Positions 35,486 to 47,862 of a DNA stretch of 64,000 nt are shown piece after piece. The notes beneath the pieces are model-generated. The model was not told the origin of the DNA. It saw nothing but the letters and a program-made list of their open reading frames with translations, and ran no database searches. The stretch comes from Helicostylum pulchrum (Eukaryota; Mucoromycota; Mucoromycetes; Mucorales; Mucoraceae): the NCBI GenBank assembly GCA_025677825.1, contig JAIXMO010000032.1, positions 62,001 to 126,000 on the forward strand, given 5' to 3'. The position numbers and the translations under genes were made by a program. How positions within the stretch are numbered: position 1 is the stretch's first letter; every line of letters starts with the position of its first letter.

Positions 35486-37676
35486 ATGTCGAGTACCTCA
35501 CTGTTTAAATGGATGGGCTTGGTACTTTTTTTCTTTTATAACTTCATGCTTTGTATTAACTGGGAACAATAGGGTCACCAATCTGGCAAAACCACCATTG
35601 ATAATGATACTATTGATGAAGGGGAACGTTATTTTGGACTTGAAAATGTAAGCATTTAATTTTAGTTTCTTTAATTTTTTACTCATTATTATCTATAGTT
35701 TGGCAACACTTGGTAATATATATGAATATACATATTTTTTAACCAATACTAAAAAAAATATAACAGCTATAGTAACTCTGTAGTTCAGGCACTTTACTTT
35801 TGTAAACCTTTTCGACAATGTGTTCTAAACTTTCCACAAGCCAGCACAGCACAAATATGTACCCCTCAAACTACAAACGTCAGCTCTCCATCAGTCAATA
35901 ATAGTAACAACAATAGCAATAATGGACATTCTTATTTTCCCTCTACCAGTTCTTCTTCAACATCTTCATCTCCGGCCATAAATGGAACTAGAGTAAACGG
36001 AACTAGTACACCATTAAAAGAAACTAGCAGTAATAAGTCCCGTAGTAGTGTTAATGGTAATGCTGCTAGTACACCTACACCTGCCGCTGAAAAAGACCAA
36101 AACAATATCAATATAGCGCCTGGGATGGAGGATACGTTATTTTCTTCGTTAAAGGATTTATTTTGGAAGATATCGACCAACAAAAAGAAGACAGGAGTTA
36201 TTGCACCAGTAAATTTTATAAATAAAGTTAAGAAGGAAAATGGTAAGAGAAAAATATATATATGTGTATATATAGCGTTTATTCTATAATACTAATACAT
36301 GTATATATAAAAGAATTATTTAGATCTAGTATGCATCAGGATGCTCATGAGTTTTTGAATTATACTTTGAATACAATTGCTGATGATGTTCAAAAGTATC
36401 AGCAGAGAATTTCAGAAGAACAAGATAGTATTGATAGTGATAGTAATACTACTGAAACTAGTACTAGCTCTAAACCAAAAACTACTTGGGTTCATCAATT
36501 ATTTGAAGGTGTATTTTCCAACGAAACCAAGTGTTTATCTTGTGAAACCGTAAGTATATTATACATTGTACACGCATGAAAAACGAAATTAATTATTTCT
36601 TCCTTAGGTTACAAGTAGAGACGAATCTTTTATGGATTTATCAATTGATGTTGAAATGAATTCTTCAATTACTTCTTGTCTTCGTCAGTTCTCTGCAAGC
36701 GAAACGTTGTGTCATAAAAATAAATACTTTTGCGATGTTTGTTCTGGTCTGCAAGAAGCAGAAAGAAGGTAAATTATAATACGTATAAAATATATATCTA
36801 TTATTCTAAGCGTATTTCTTTTATATGTATAGAATGAAAATTAAAAAGCTACCAAACATATTAGCTCTTCATTTAAAGCGATTTAAATATCAAGAACAAT
36901 TACAAAAGTATATAAAATTGACTTATAGAGTTGTATTCCCTTTCGAATTAAGATTATTTAATACGGTAAACTATTTCATTTTACTATATTTTATTATACA
37001 TACTAAAAATTTTAATTCATATACAAATATAGAGTGACGATACAGAAGATGCTGATAGAATGTACGAACTTTGGGCAATTGTAGTACATATTGGAAGGTG
37101 CGTAAAAAATTATTATATATGAATATATAATATCGATTTTAACTTTTTTTTATTAGTGGGCCTCATCACGGTCATTATGTAGCAATTATTAAAAATAATG
37201 GACAATGGATGTTGTTTGACGATGATGTTGTTACTGTAAGTATATTTATACATGCATATGTTATATAAATACTAAAATTATATACCTAGCAAATACAAGA
37301 AGAAGACATTCAAAAATATTTCAGTGATCTTCCTGGTAGTGGATCGGGTTATGTTTTGTTTTATCAAGCAGCGGATTTAAATATGGATAGTATTAATATA
37401 GCATCCGCATTAACAAAGGAGGATAGTCTTTACAATAACAGCAGGTCAACAAATATTGTACCGACTCAACATCCTACTACTCCTCCTCTTCGACTAGATA
37501 CCATACATTCCCCCAGAAAAGAAGAATACACAAATAATAATACTGAAATTCCTACCCCAGAAACAACAACCCCCCAACCTCAACCTCAAGCTCCTCCTCC
37601 TCAACCTCCGCAAGAAGAAAAGAAGATGCGTTGGGGTTTAGGAAGAAAACTACGAGAAAAGAAGGATAAAAAGTAG
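35486..37676 (+). CDS. Ubiquitin carboxyl-terminal hydrolase, USP12/46 (yeast Ubp9/13) type
   Basis: Ten exons (35486-35521, 35573-35647, 35699-35712, 35767-36242, 36314-36549, 36608-36768, 36833-36965, 37033-37097, 37157-37235 and 37290-37676) join to 553 aa. The Cys box [19 protein letters not shown] is split by introns around a 14-base exon 3. The His box is [12 protein letters not shown], and YVLFYQ closes the fold. A zinc ribbon is seen as CLSC and CDVC. A Ser/Asn-rich insertion of about 100 residues follows the Cys box, and the C terminus ends in a Pro-rich then Lys-rich tail. USP12/46 enzymes work with WD40 cofactors (UAF1/WDR48, yeast Duf1) to deubiquitinate substrates. All catalytic boxes are intact, so the protein should be active. 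Confidence 0.9.
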
Positions 37677-37808
37677 TATATTACTTAATTTGGAATAAAA
37701 AAAAAAAAAAAAACTGAATTTTAAAAATAAAAAAAAAAAATGGTGAAGAGAGAAAAGGGTCATACATCCAGCGTTTAGTTTAATCCTTCTCTTTCATTTC
37801 GATCAATC

Positions 37809-38401
37809 ATGGTGAGTAAATACTCTAGTAGATAGATGGATACATTTAGATATAAGATGAATCCATACGATTGTCCTTTAAGAAACGGATGGATGGATGG
37901 ATGCGATTTATTGTAGTAGTTTAAACTAACAATTACAACTTTTTTTAGTCTAACAAGAAGGCTGCCCCTAAGGTTGTTGCTGAAAAGGTCACTCTTGGCC
38001 CCCAAGTTCGTGAAGGTGAACTCGTTTTCGGTGTTGCTCACATCTTTGCCTCTTTCAACGATACCTTCGTTCACATTACCGATCTTTCCGGTCGTGAAAC
38101 CATCTCCCGTGTTACCGGTGGTATGCAAGTTAAGGCTGATCGTGATGAGTCTTCTCCCTATGCCGCTATGTTGGCCGCCCAACAAGTTTCTGCCAAGTGT
38201 AAGGAACTCGGTATCAACGCTCTCCACATCAAGCTCAGAGCTACCGGTGGTACTGGTACCAAGACCCCTGGTCCCGGTGGACAAGCTGCTCTCCGTGCTC
38301 TTGCCCGTGCTGGTATGAGAATTGGTCGTATTGAAGATGTTACTCCCATTCCTACCGATTCTACCCGTAGAAAGGGTGGTCGTCGTGGTCGTCGTCTCTA
38401 A
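37809..38401 (+). CDS. RPS14: 40S ribosomal protein uS11 (S14)
   Basis: Exon 1 is only the ATG (37809-37811), followed by a GTGAGT donor. Exon 2 (37949-38401) encodes the rest, for 151 aa in total. Diagnostic segments are [26 protein letters not shown], seen as [15 protein letters not shown], then [38 protein letters not shown] and the basic C terminus [11 protein letters not shown]. uS11 sits on the 40S platform near the mRNA exit channel. Codons are markedly more C/G-ending than in neighbours (GCC, CTC, GGT, AAG), as expected for a highly expressed gene. Intron-interrupted start codons are common in ribosomal protein genes of fungi. Confidence 0.96.
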
Positions 38402-40456
38402 ACGCATCGCGTCTTCTTTTTTTTCTTCATATTTACATAAAATCAACCTTTTTTTGTCAGTAATATAGTACCTTTTTTTTTATTATTATTGTTTGTGAAT
38501 TTATGGATCAAGTGTTATATTTTTTCTTTCATTAGAATCGATCTAACATTGATCAACCTGATCTCTTTTTTTTCAGCTGTAACTTTTTTTTAAACCTAGT
38601 ATTAACGACAGAAGAAGACGCAAGAGCTATGCAATATAAACATTTGTATTTGACTGAGTAGACCGAACGTAAATGCGTATCTATGACTCTTACATACATT
38701 GAAATAGCTCGAATTTGCGATATAACCGGTATTGACTCATAGTCGAGGTTCGATAGCCTTCAAAATAAATTTTTCTTTTCTTTCAGAAACTTATTTATTA
38801 TGTCGCCCTTGCCTACTAAGAGACATCTCATTAGCGATCCCTATGAAGAAGAGGTAGAGTGTTTACTCAGTGAGTAAGACGCTGAAATTCAGGTACAAAC
38901 AACAATAGATTTTATGCATTAAAAAAAATGCGCGCCACTATTAAAGATAGTTGACAACTATACGGTCTGGTGCTCACTTAAACTGAACTTTTATTGTTAT
39001 TGACTTTGTATTTTATAATATTATCCTTCCCATAATCTACATTTCTACATGTACTCTTGAGCAGTGTCAATACCCTTTTGAATGACATGAAACTTGTTTC
39101 CATAATTGCTAGCGCTATTAAATTTTTGGAGAATTTTGAACAAATCACTCAGGGCTTTGCGTTTGTTATTTTTTAGTTTGTGTGATTTTTTTACGTTTAT
39201 CGTCTTTATTACTAACGAAAGATGATTTCGTAGCCTTTTTACCAAAAAAACCTCTTTGGAGATAAACGGATGCGTAATAATGACTTCAACACCACCCTCA
39301 AATCGGTTTGAAATCTTTCATAAGACCACATATTGCCAAAACTCGTATGGAATTGCTTACAAGCAGAATTCAAGGCTGGTGTTGTTTTAAAATCAACTGT
39401 AGCTTTTTCTTCCATTCGATTTGCTATGGCGGCAATGATACTAAATCAAGACTAACATGTTAGTATTCCTGATAGCACTTTTATATGTTGTAATCACAGG
39501 CTTTTGTTCTTTTCTGGGGACTTTTTACCAACACAAGACGATATTATATTCCAAAACTGCCCATAATGTGCTATTTGACTTTTTTTCAGGATAATGCAAG
39601 CTAGCTTCGTCAAGGACTGGTATTTTTTCGACTCCATGTCCAGTATTATTATTATTAACCGTTTACAGCGACCAGCGCTTTGGGGATCCTCTGGGAGGGC
39701 TACCGCCGCCAACTTTTTCTTTTGAGTAGTTCTAAGAAAGCCTTTTTTCGCGCGTTGTATTGCTATATAATATAATATGGGGAATTTTTTAGCACACGCT
39801 CTATTTACACGCTCAGAAAAGAGAGTGTGGTATATTACTTTTTACTTACCTTTAAAAGCTTTTTTTTAAAAAAAAGCAGCTCGATATCTATACCGATGCA
39901 CGACTGTTACCCGAAGAAGAACAGTATCCTTTTGTACAGTCATAAAAAAAGAAAACAAAGACACTAGAAAAAGCAGAATAATCAATATAAGATATAAAGA
40001 TATAAAGATGTACATAATACTTACTGGAATACACTGTAAAAAAGAAAAGAGGAAGAAAAGAGATTATTTACGATAGAAAAAAAAAAGATTAATTTTATTA
40101 CTTGTGATAAAATACATAGTCTTATTTGCTCATGCGATATAATTAATCAATACTTACTGCTTTTTTCGCTTGCTAGGCGTCGCCCAGCTGGTTTACAGAC
40201 TTACAATATTTTACGGAATCTCTGCTTTTCTTATAAGATCTCCTCTTCGAGGGGATAGAACAGTCGACATAGGTCGTCAGTTGAATGCTAAACCTCTTAA
40301 AAAAAACCCCTATATACTAAACTTTCAACAATTGTATAATATGGTTCTTTAATTCAGGCCATGCTGGTGTTCAAATTCATGTTTTTTTGATTATAAGGAC
40401 CATCATTTGTTTGATCTACGATACGGCTTTTTTTTTTACTTTTTACAAGTTATAAG
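38402..40456. other. Intergenic region with relics
   Basis: No intact gene. Coding-like scraps: about 38600-38740 (+) with TTEEDARAMQYKHLYLTE before a stop; the minus-strand relic at 39040-39720; and a plus-strand frame at 40170-40352 containing FLIRSPLRGDRTVDIGRQLN. None has a recognised family. Confidence 0.35.
39040..39720 (-). pseudogene. Decayed coding relic, unknown family
   Basis: Minus-strand segments in order: LPEDPQSAGRCKRLIIIILD to QIAHYGQFWNIISSCVGKK (39494-39712), then IIAAIANRMEEKATVDFKTT to FHTSFGNMWSYERFQTDL (about 39290-39440), then a Lys-rich part (39045-39245). They need two frame changes and hit stops near 39240, so no intact protein results. Composition is protein-like. 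Origin from a repeated or mobile gene is a guess. Confidence 0.3.
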
Positions 40457-43163
40457 ATGAAGATTGTAGCTTTAGTAAGGTAAACTTGATCCAACCCTTG
40501 TCGTAAGGGACCCCCATGAGAAAAAAAAAAAAAGTAACCACTCCCCTTTTAAAGTGGCGGTAAGGATAGTTGTTACAACATGATGCAGTGTGTCGCCAAT
40601 GGCCACGAGATCGCCGCCATTGCTAATTTAAAACCTCCCAGTCAATCAGGCAAAGGTAGAACGATCAGAAAAAAGCAAAAAAAAAAAAAAAAAAAGCATG
40701 TTACTCAAAATAACTCTTAGATGAACTGGACAGTTTCATGTATCAAACGGTTGGGCACGATGCCATCTATTTATATTCAGAATGTATGGATGTACCGTTA
40801 TATAGAAGAGAGATCTTGGGTAGATCTGTGTTACAGGATTCGGATTATACGGTAACAGCTGATGACGAAACTGAGGACCTATACATGCTTTTAAAAGACG
40901 TTTTGGTAATAAGGAATAAAATTGCAAAGTAAAAAAGAAAAAGAAGGGAGAATATTAACCAAAAAAAAAAAGAATGATCATCCAAATATCGAAGGCGTAT
41001 CTGTTGGAGCAATTTTATCCAATTATCAAAGAGTTCGCGTTGAGCACGTATGTAATCGTTTAGGATTAATCTCGTTTGCCTACTTATGGAGAAGAGAACA
41101 AAAGGAGCTGTTATTTGAGATGGCAAACGCTGGTGTCAACGCTATTCTTATTAAGATTGCTGCCATTGGGTTAAAACCTGTGCACCTTGGTAAATCCATT
41201 GCGGAAATGTATCCTTACTTGTGTAAAATGGTAAGAAATTGACTTTTTGTATATATTTCTAGAGTGTTAATTTTTGTGTGTAGAATGACATGTATGAACT
41301 ACATATTTGTGGCGAAGGTGGTGAATACGAAACATTTACTATTGATTGTCCTTTGTTTAAAAAACGCATTGTAATGTAAGTATGTAAAACGTTTTTTTTT
41401 TTCTTAGTTTTTTAATATCATATATTTTTTAAGCGAGGAAACCGAAACTGTAATTCATTCTGACGATGCATTTGCTCAAGTCGCTTACCTTCGATTTAAA
41501 AAATGTTCAGTTGTAGAAAAGACAAAAGAGGAAATGGATATGAGTCAAACAACTATTCAAGACTGGAAAGCCTGGGATATGTATGATGAAATTGTATCGT
41601 CCGTTGAAAATGCGCCTGACGATTTAAAAGTACCAACAAAAAAAATAGACTATATCCAACAAAATATCATTCAACATAAAGAAAACATTGATTCTAGTCT
41701 CTCTCCATTTTTTGCTATTGGAGAAACAACTGCTTACGAAAATGAACCACAGGAAAAATATGTTGATATTGAAGAAGAGACAATGGCTTGTATGCAAGCG
41801 GTTCAAGGTATATAAATAACTTTTCTAAGTTTGTTTTTTTTTTTTTGGTAATTCTAATATCCTCTCTTTAGCGAAATTAACGAGTAAGCAATTGAACTGG
41901 AAGGATGTAGTCACCTTAAATGTTGCTGTGGATAATATGGATGATTTTTCAAGAATTAACAATGTATACAAAAAGTTCTTTGGTATCAACCCTTCGCCTC
42001 GGTACGAGATACATATTGATTTTTTTTTCTTTTTCACTGACCATCTATTTATTTAGAGCCTTAGTAGGAACCAAATTAAATGGTAAATCAAAGATTCAAA
42101 TGGATTTAGTGGCTATTAAGTCTATTGAAAACGTAAAAAGAGAGACGATGCATGTACAAGGTTTATCATACTGGGCTCCTGCTAATATTGGGCCTTATTC
42201 CCAAAGTGTAGTTGTAGGTAGCTAATACATATCTATCTATCTATCTATCCGTTAACCTTTTACATACAGACTCAAGGACATGCTTTTATTGCCGGTCAAA
42301 TAGGCCTTGTGCCCAACACATTAGATTTACCCCAATCTAGATCATTTGCCGATGAGGCAGCATTATCTTTAAGAAATTTGGAGAATATTATCTCTGTACT
42401 TGAATTATTGCCTCGATCTGACATTGCGCTTTGTTACTGCTATGTAAGTGACCCAACTTATTTACCTTTAGCCACAGCAGCTTGGGAAGTTTATATGGGA
42501 CAATTAACGCCACCCACATTGTATATCGCTGTATCATCGCTTCCTAAAGGCGCCAAGGTAGAATGGCAAGTTTTATTAAATGCACCTCTTCCTACTCCCT
42601 TTGGAGAAGAAACGTATGAAAATACAACGGATGAAGAATTAGATGAAGAAACATTAAAGAGTTTACAATTACTGAAAATTACACAAGATCCTTTCGGTAA
42701 GGAGGTTTATACATGTATATAAATATAAAAAGAAACTAAAAAAGCATTTTATAGATGTCAGTACAATTCCTGATATCCAGTGTAGAGCATATGTTAAGAG
42801 TAACATAACGACGATTGTTACTCAAATCACAAGTACGAAAAAAAAAGGGGGAGAGGGTTTTATAATTTGTATAAGCACTCATTTTAAATTATAGATGCTA
42901 TTGATTTCGAGAACCTTGTATCTCAATTGATCCGTTCGGTAGACGAGGCTTTGAAGGATTGTAAAAAGAAATGGAGTAGAGTACTTTCGCTTCGTATTTT
43001 TTACCGTAATGACATGAATATCCCAGAAAAACTTTTTATCCATGCTTTTCGCACTGAGATTTTGAAACGATCCAGTATTTCCCCTGCCGTTTCCACTATC
43101 CCAGTATCAGCATTAAACTCTCAAGGGGATAGCATGGCCGCATGCGCTTTACATATTGTTTAA
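40457..43163 (+). CDS. DPH6: Diphthine--ammonia ligase with C-terminal RidA-like domains
   Basis: Eleven exons (40457-40479, 40555-40655, 40721-40905, 40973-41230, 41284-41375, 41434-41807, 41872-42001, 42057-42213, 42270-42696, 42755-42832 and 42895-43163) give 697 aa. The N-terminal PP-loop ATPase reads [20 protein letters not shown]. It is followed by [18 protein letters not shown], and by the [16 protein letters not shown] motif that defines the diphthine-amide synthase family. Two YjgF/RidA-like domains follow ([28 protein letters not shown]). This fused layout is that of fungal Dph6, which performs the last ATP-dependent amidation of diphthamide on elongation factor 2. Intron 1 splits the PP-loop. 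The gene converges on MCY1 with 59 bases between stop codons. Confidence 0.93.
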
Positions 43164-43222
43164 ATTATAAACGTAGAAATAAATATGAAAATACCTTTTA
43201 TAAATATATATATTATATTACA

Positions 43223-44635
43223 CTATTTTACGAAATCATGAACAGTTTCTTCTGGTTTAAGCTCAAAATAAATATCTTGTGCTTTCAAGTATTCATCGCT
43301 CCAGAATTTAGTTAAATGCCGTTGACCAGAATCATTTAGTAAGGTAACAATAACATGTCCGGGACCTAATTGTTTTGCAGTTCGATAAGCAGCGACGCAA
43401 TTTACAGCAGAACTACTTCCAACAAATAAACCTGCATAGAAAAGTTAAAATATCTACATATTGAATATAAACAAATATAAAATTTACCGTCTTCGCGAAC
43501 AAGATATCTTGACATTTTAATAGCTTCTTCATCAGTGACACGGAAAGCATCATCAATATAACGTCTTCCCTTTTCGAAATTTTGAGTCAATCGATTAATT
43601 CCAATTCCTTCAACAACAGTATCCACTTGATGTCTTCTTCTATTTCCTTCTTGCTCTGTAGGAGAATACATGACATTATATTTAACCTTGTTAAATAAAC
43701 CAGAACCTTGAGGATCAGCCAAAAATACCTTTAAATTATTGACACGCTCCTTAAGATAACAAGTGATACCTGATAAAGTACCACCTGTTCCAGCACCCAA
43801 AACCAAGGCATCAATTTTGCCACCCGTCTGACGATACACTTCAGGCCCAGTCAAGGTATAATGTGCTTGGAAATTAGCTTCATTTTCAAATTGATCAGCA
43901 AAATAACCATATGCTTCACCATGAGAAAAGTTAGCAGCACGTTCTCTAGCAAGGTTGACAAATTGCTTTTTATCGACAATACTGACAGGCCTTACTTTTT
44001 CAACTGTAGCGCCTAGCTTTTCCAATAATTGATATTTCTCTACGGCTTGATCATCAGGCATAACAATCCATGCCTTGTATCCTTTGGCACGAGCAATCAT
44101 GGCAATTGAAATACCAGTTGAGCCTACCGTACCTTCAAATACTGTACTACCAGTATGTGGTTTTAAAATACCCTGTTCTTCTGCTGTTTGAATCATGTTT
44201 AATGCTACTCTATCTTTTGAACTTCCACCAGGATTCAAAAACTAAAACATATAACATTAACGCGTACTCGGTACCTACTTTTTTTTAGTTTTTTTTATAC
44301 CTCTGCTTTACCCTACATGTAATAGTCAGTGACATTCTTATATATTCGTACGTGTGCGTGTTTTTTTTTTGTCATACCAAAACAAGACAGCCAGTAGCGT
44401 CTGAAAGACTCTTAATTTTCATAAGAGGAGTATTTCCAATTAAACCAGCAACACCGTCTACAATTTCAGTTTCAACATGCTCTTCGACATTAACTTGGTT
44501 TTCTTGGTCTTTGTGCTTCTTATTTGAAACTTTAGTGAATAAACCTGTTAATAATACGGTTAAGGCTGCACCAGACAATAAGCCAACAATGAGTGCCTTG
44601 CTGGTGGCACAAGTAGGTGTGATCGAAAGTGTCAT
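43223..44635 (-). CDS. MCY1: Cysteine synthase-like PLP enzyme with N-terminal membrane anchor
   Basis: Exons 44378-44635, 44301-44312, 43488-44241 and 43223-43431 join to 410 aa. Exon 2 is 12 bases and encodes GKAE, exactly restoring the family sequence before FLNPGGSSKDR, whose Lys binds pyridoxal phosphate. GTGGTLSG and the C-terminal SSSAVNC phosphate/substrate loops are present. The first 35 residues contain a hydrophobic helix (ALIVGLLSGAALTVLLTGLF), as in yeast Mcy1, a mitochondrial outer-membrane protein of the cysteine-synthase fold. Enzymatic role in fungi is not settled: O-acetylserine sulfhydrylase-like by fold. There is no CBS or heme domain, so it is not cystathionine beta-synthase. 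Confidence 0.87.
44301..44312 (-). other. 12-base micro-exon of MCY1
   Basis: GGT AAA GCA GAG is bounded by TAG on the left of the coding sense and GTATAA on the right. Without it the conserved KAEF segment before the PLP-lysine motif would be missing while the frame would remain open. Confidence 0.8.
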
Positions 44636-44818
44636 TAAGAAATGTCAGAAGAAGAACCTAAAAAAAAGAAAAAAAAAGAGTTTACAACTGTGACGGGGTA
44701 TTCCGAAAGAGGCTCACAGTCAATTTGATGCAATTGAGAGGGTAAATAGCATTTTAAAAAATCATGGTGCACACTATTTTTTCTCTTTTTAAATCAGAAA
44801 TATTTATTATAAAGTACA

Positions 44819-45248
44819 CTAGTTATGACGGAAAAACTTCATGCCCATCCAGTTCCACATGATCCAATAGAAAAATACAAGTGCAGTAATTGGCAACAAT
44901 AGGCAGTAATAATTATCGTACTTAACCCAGTCCAACAACTAAAAAAAAAAAAACTTGTTAAAAAAAACTATAATAACTTTCAAATTGTACCTTTATATTC
45001 GTGTCTGGCATATAAGGGCTCACTAGCATCGAGTAAAACGAAGCCGTAAACATGATAAATGTAAATATGAGTAAGGCATAACCGTATAAATAAGTGGAAT
45101 CGGGAGTTGTCTCAGGTAGATGAATGGTCATTCTCCTTGCATAATTTGGTTGCCCATTAGTTGTATTTACATTTGTGTTTATACTATTTGTTGATAAGCG
45201 TGGTAATAAAATGGACTTTGATGTTCGCCTTCGATGTTGAGTATGCAT
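44819..45248 (-). CDS. PIGY: GPI-GlcNAc transferase subunit PIG-Y
   Basis: Two exons (44991-45248 and 44819-44938) give 125 aa. After a polar N-terminal tail of about 50 residues come two membrane helices, YGYALLIFTFIMFTASFYS and CLLPITALVFFYWIMWNW. They are linked by the conserved loop VSPYMPDTNIKLLDWVKYD and end in GMKFFRHN. Length of the core and the C-terminal KFFRHN match PIG-Y, the small subunit of the complex that makes GlcNAc-phosphatidylinositol on the ER. The Ser/Thr/Asn-rich N-terminal extension is longer than in animal PIG-Y (about 71 aa). The gene starts 74 bases from the TFIIE-beta stop, on the same strand. Confidence 0.8.
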
Positions 45249-45322
45249 CTACAACAATTTGAAAAAAAAAAAAAGAAAGAAAAAGGAACTTATTGTATTA
45301 GCCTCCGCTCATTTTTATTTAT

Positions 45323-46486
45323 TTATTTCTTATTGCTTGGGACATAATCCTTTGATAAATCAATATGTGATAAATGAGTATTGGTAATTTTAATTCTCTT
45401 GTTTCTGGTCTTTGATCTCTTTGGTTTTGTCTATTATAAATGGTAATTATTAGTAAATTACACTATATTCATACACATACATATATAAACTTTACGTCTG
45501 ATGTAATCTTCTTTTCAAATACTTCCATTGTCTTCAATCCAGCTGTTTTTATATTTAGTTAATAATCTTATAATATACTACAGTAATTATATTGCTTACC
45601 ATTTTCCAAGGCTTTAGGTAAATCAGTTTCATCAGGAATATGTATTTCTGACCACATCTTTTTAAAGTCTATATTAAAGTTAATGTAAATATTAACTTGC
45701 TTATTTTCCATCAATATTACGTTTTTTTTTTATTACCTGGATCAATAGTAGTGTTATATTGTGCATCATTGTGAAATAAGACACGAGGATTACCATCTTT
45801 ATTTCTAACAACCAAGATCTGCCCTTCTGTTGCCAATTCTTCTACTGCACTACTCAACTTGGAATAAGAATCCTTTAAATCCTTATAATCCATACCACCC
45901 TCATTCTTTTTCTGAATCAACAAACTTAATAAATCCTCTTTACTTCTAATTTGGTATGTTGGTCTATAAGCAAACGTCTTGTTGGCAGGATCGTAATCGA
46001 TTTTATCATTATTTTCAAGCTTTTCCCATAATGCAGGATTCTTTGCAATATCCACTTTAGTACGAGAGGCAATACTAACTACTGATTGAGGGTTATCACT
46101 ATCCTGATTATATATTAGTTTCAAGTTTACATTGTATAAAAAAAAAATTATTACTTTCAAGAATTGAATAACAGTGTATAATTGACTCATAGCATGGTGA
46201 CCAGTACCAGTATTAGCAGGTTGTGAATAGACTAAATCAAATCAAATCAAATAAATATACAGAATACATGTTCAGTTGTTTATTTTTTACCTGTTGTCTT
46301 CTTTCTCTTTTTTGGTTCATGTGTTGATTCAAAAGAAGCTTTTGTATTATTTGAAATGGTACCATTACCACTATTATTAGCAATTGATTCTTTAGAAGGA
46401 CCAGCTTGACCAGCACGTTTAACTGCAATATCTGCATTAGCCTTGAAAGACTTTTTAAAATTCTTTAATTGACTATTCAAGGACAT
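45323..46486 (-). CDS. TFA2: Transcription initiation factor IIE subunit beta
   Basis: Exons 46291-46486, 46155-46231, 45737-46103, 45600-45668, 45496-45542 and 45323-45430 join to 287 aa. A basic Ser/Thr N-terminal region leads to the TFIIE-beta core winged helix. It contains LYTVIQFLKDSDNP, NPALWEKLENNDKIDYDPAN and FAYRPTYQIRSKEDLLSLL. A second part follows with GGMDYKDLKDSYSKLSSAVEELATEGQILVVRN. The C-terminal end has the basic helix KRSKTRNKRIKITNTHL that in other TFIIE-beta proteins contacts DNA or TFIIE-alpha. TFIIE recruits and regulates TFIIH at RNA polymerase II promoters. The length is typical for fungi. Confidence 0.9.
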
Positions 46487-46869
46487 TTCGTTTGTTTTTT
46501 TAAAAAAAGAAGACTTGACAGCGGATAAAGAAGTTTTTTTTTTGTAAACCACTGAATAAAAATGAGAAAGATACGCGCACCAGGTTTTCGCACCAGGTTT
46601 TTTTAAAAAAAATATTGCAGCTCTCGACGCTCTTATCCTTGCAAATACTTCCATCTTCAAAATAATTCAGCACCTAAATGATAAAATATAATAGTCTATG
46701 ATACTATTTTTCTACTAACTTTAATTTTTATTCTTCCAGTTATGTATAACAACTCATCATATAAACTACACAATATTGGGAAGGGGAAGTTTTTTTATTA
46801 TTATTATTTTTGTACATAAAAGAATGCATACATAACATATACATAAAAAAAAAACTATTGAAAACTATT

Positions 46870-47760
46870 AGGCTCGTAGCTAACCCATCTAGACTTTTTT
46901 TTAGTTCTTGGTTTTGGGGAGGCAGTGGTGTTGCTACGAGCATTGATTGAAGGCTGGGCAGGATGTATAGCCACTGTGATTGGAGTAGGAGAAGAAGCAA
47001 AGGGAGCGGCAGAAGGAAAAGGAGATGGTCGCATATAAAGAATACGGGAAAGGTGGTAGGGAAGGTACTAGGCGGTTGAGGAAAGTTGGTATTCTGAGTG
47101 ACCATAAATAATTGTAGTTGGGAACTCAAACACTGTTGCTGCATCATGATTATTTTGACATCGCTTGCTAATTGTTGTGTCATGTTCCCCATGAGATAGT
47201 TACGCCTGTTGTTTTGTTCAACATAATTGTTAAATCTGCTTTTAGTTTTTTCTAAGCGGTCATCCTGTGTTCGTTGCAGGCGTACAATCCTATGGTTGAC
47301 TTCTGTAACTTGGCTGGCTACCTCTCTATGTGTATCAACGAGATTTGGTACAAGATCTTCGTATTCTTCTAATCTACCTACGGAACGATTATTTATAGCA
47401 GTGATGATGTCTTCTTGAAACAGTCTAAATGATTCGCTGGAAAAAACACTGCTCTTGTGGTTGATGTGCTTGTTTACTTTGTTAAAGTACAAGTAAACTG
47501 CTGCATCTTGAAGAATAATTCTTCTACATCTGACTAAAAGCCCCAAGAAATCTCTCTTTGCCGTGTCAATGCTATTTTACGCTGCTCTTTGTTTGCCCTT
47601 TCTTCTTTTTTTTTTAAATGCATCTTTCCATCTTCTACAAATTCTACTTGAGCCGCCTCATCGTTCATTTCCAGGTTGATAACATAACAAGCATCTAGTT
47701 TAGTATCGCGCTTGTTCATCTTTTGTTTTAGTCCACGATATGGCTTTCCCAGCACTGTAT
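46870..47760 (-). mobile_element. Decayed Crypton/Ndc10-like recombinase relic
   Basis: Minus-strand order: MNKRDTKLDACYVINL (about 47690-47720) resembles the segment near the end of the Ndc10_II/tyrosine-recombinase domain, where the YLTHLP-like motif lies. After a frame change near 47545 comes RRIILQDAAVYLYFNK and VFSSESFRLFQEDIITAI, then a coiled region (VNHRIVRLQRTQDDRLEK). After a second frame change there is a Pro/Ser linker and SKPRTKKKSRWVSYEP-like basic end. This order matches the C-terminal half of Ndc10-domain proteins carried by Crypton elements of Mucoromycota, as I know them. The catalytic part is missing and frames are broken, so the element is dead. Confidence 0.45.
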
Positions 47761-47862
47761 CTATTTTTTTTTAAAAAAAACATTTCAGGGCGCTATTGGA
47801 AAAAACCTGGTGAGCGTATCTTTATTCTTAAATGATATATGAATGTACTACTACTTTTTTAT

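Noticed and set aside
37775..38446. 223-codon minus-strand frame across RPS14
   Set aside because: Shadow of the conserved, high-expression uS11 exon; its product is low-complexity Thr/Ser/Gly.
38740..38765. GGTTCGATAGCC resembling a tRNA B box
   Set aside because: No matching A box or acceptor stem at the right distance.
46280..46660. Upstream in-frame ATG extending TFIIE-beta by 58 residues
   Set aside because: The extension is unlike the family and low complexity; the start at 46486 gives the usual basic N terminus.
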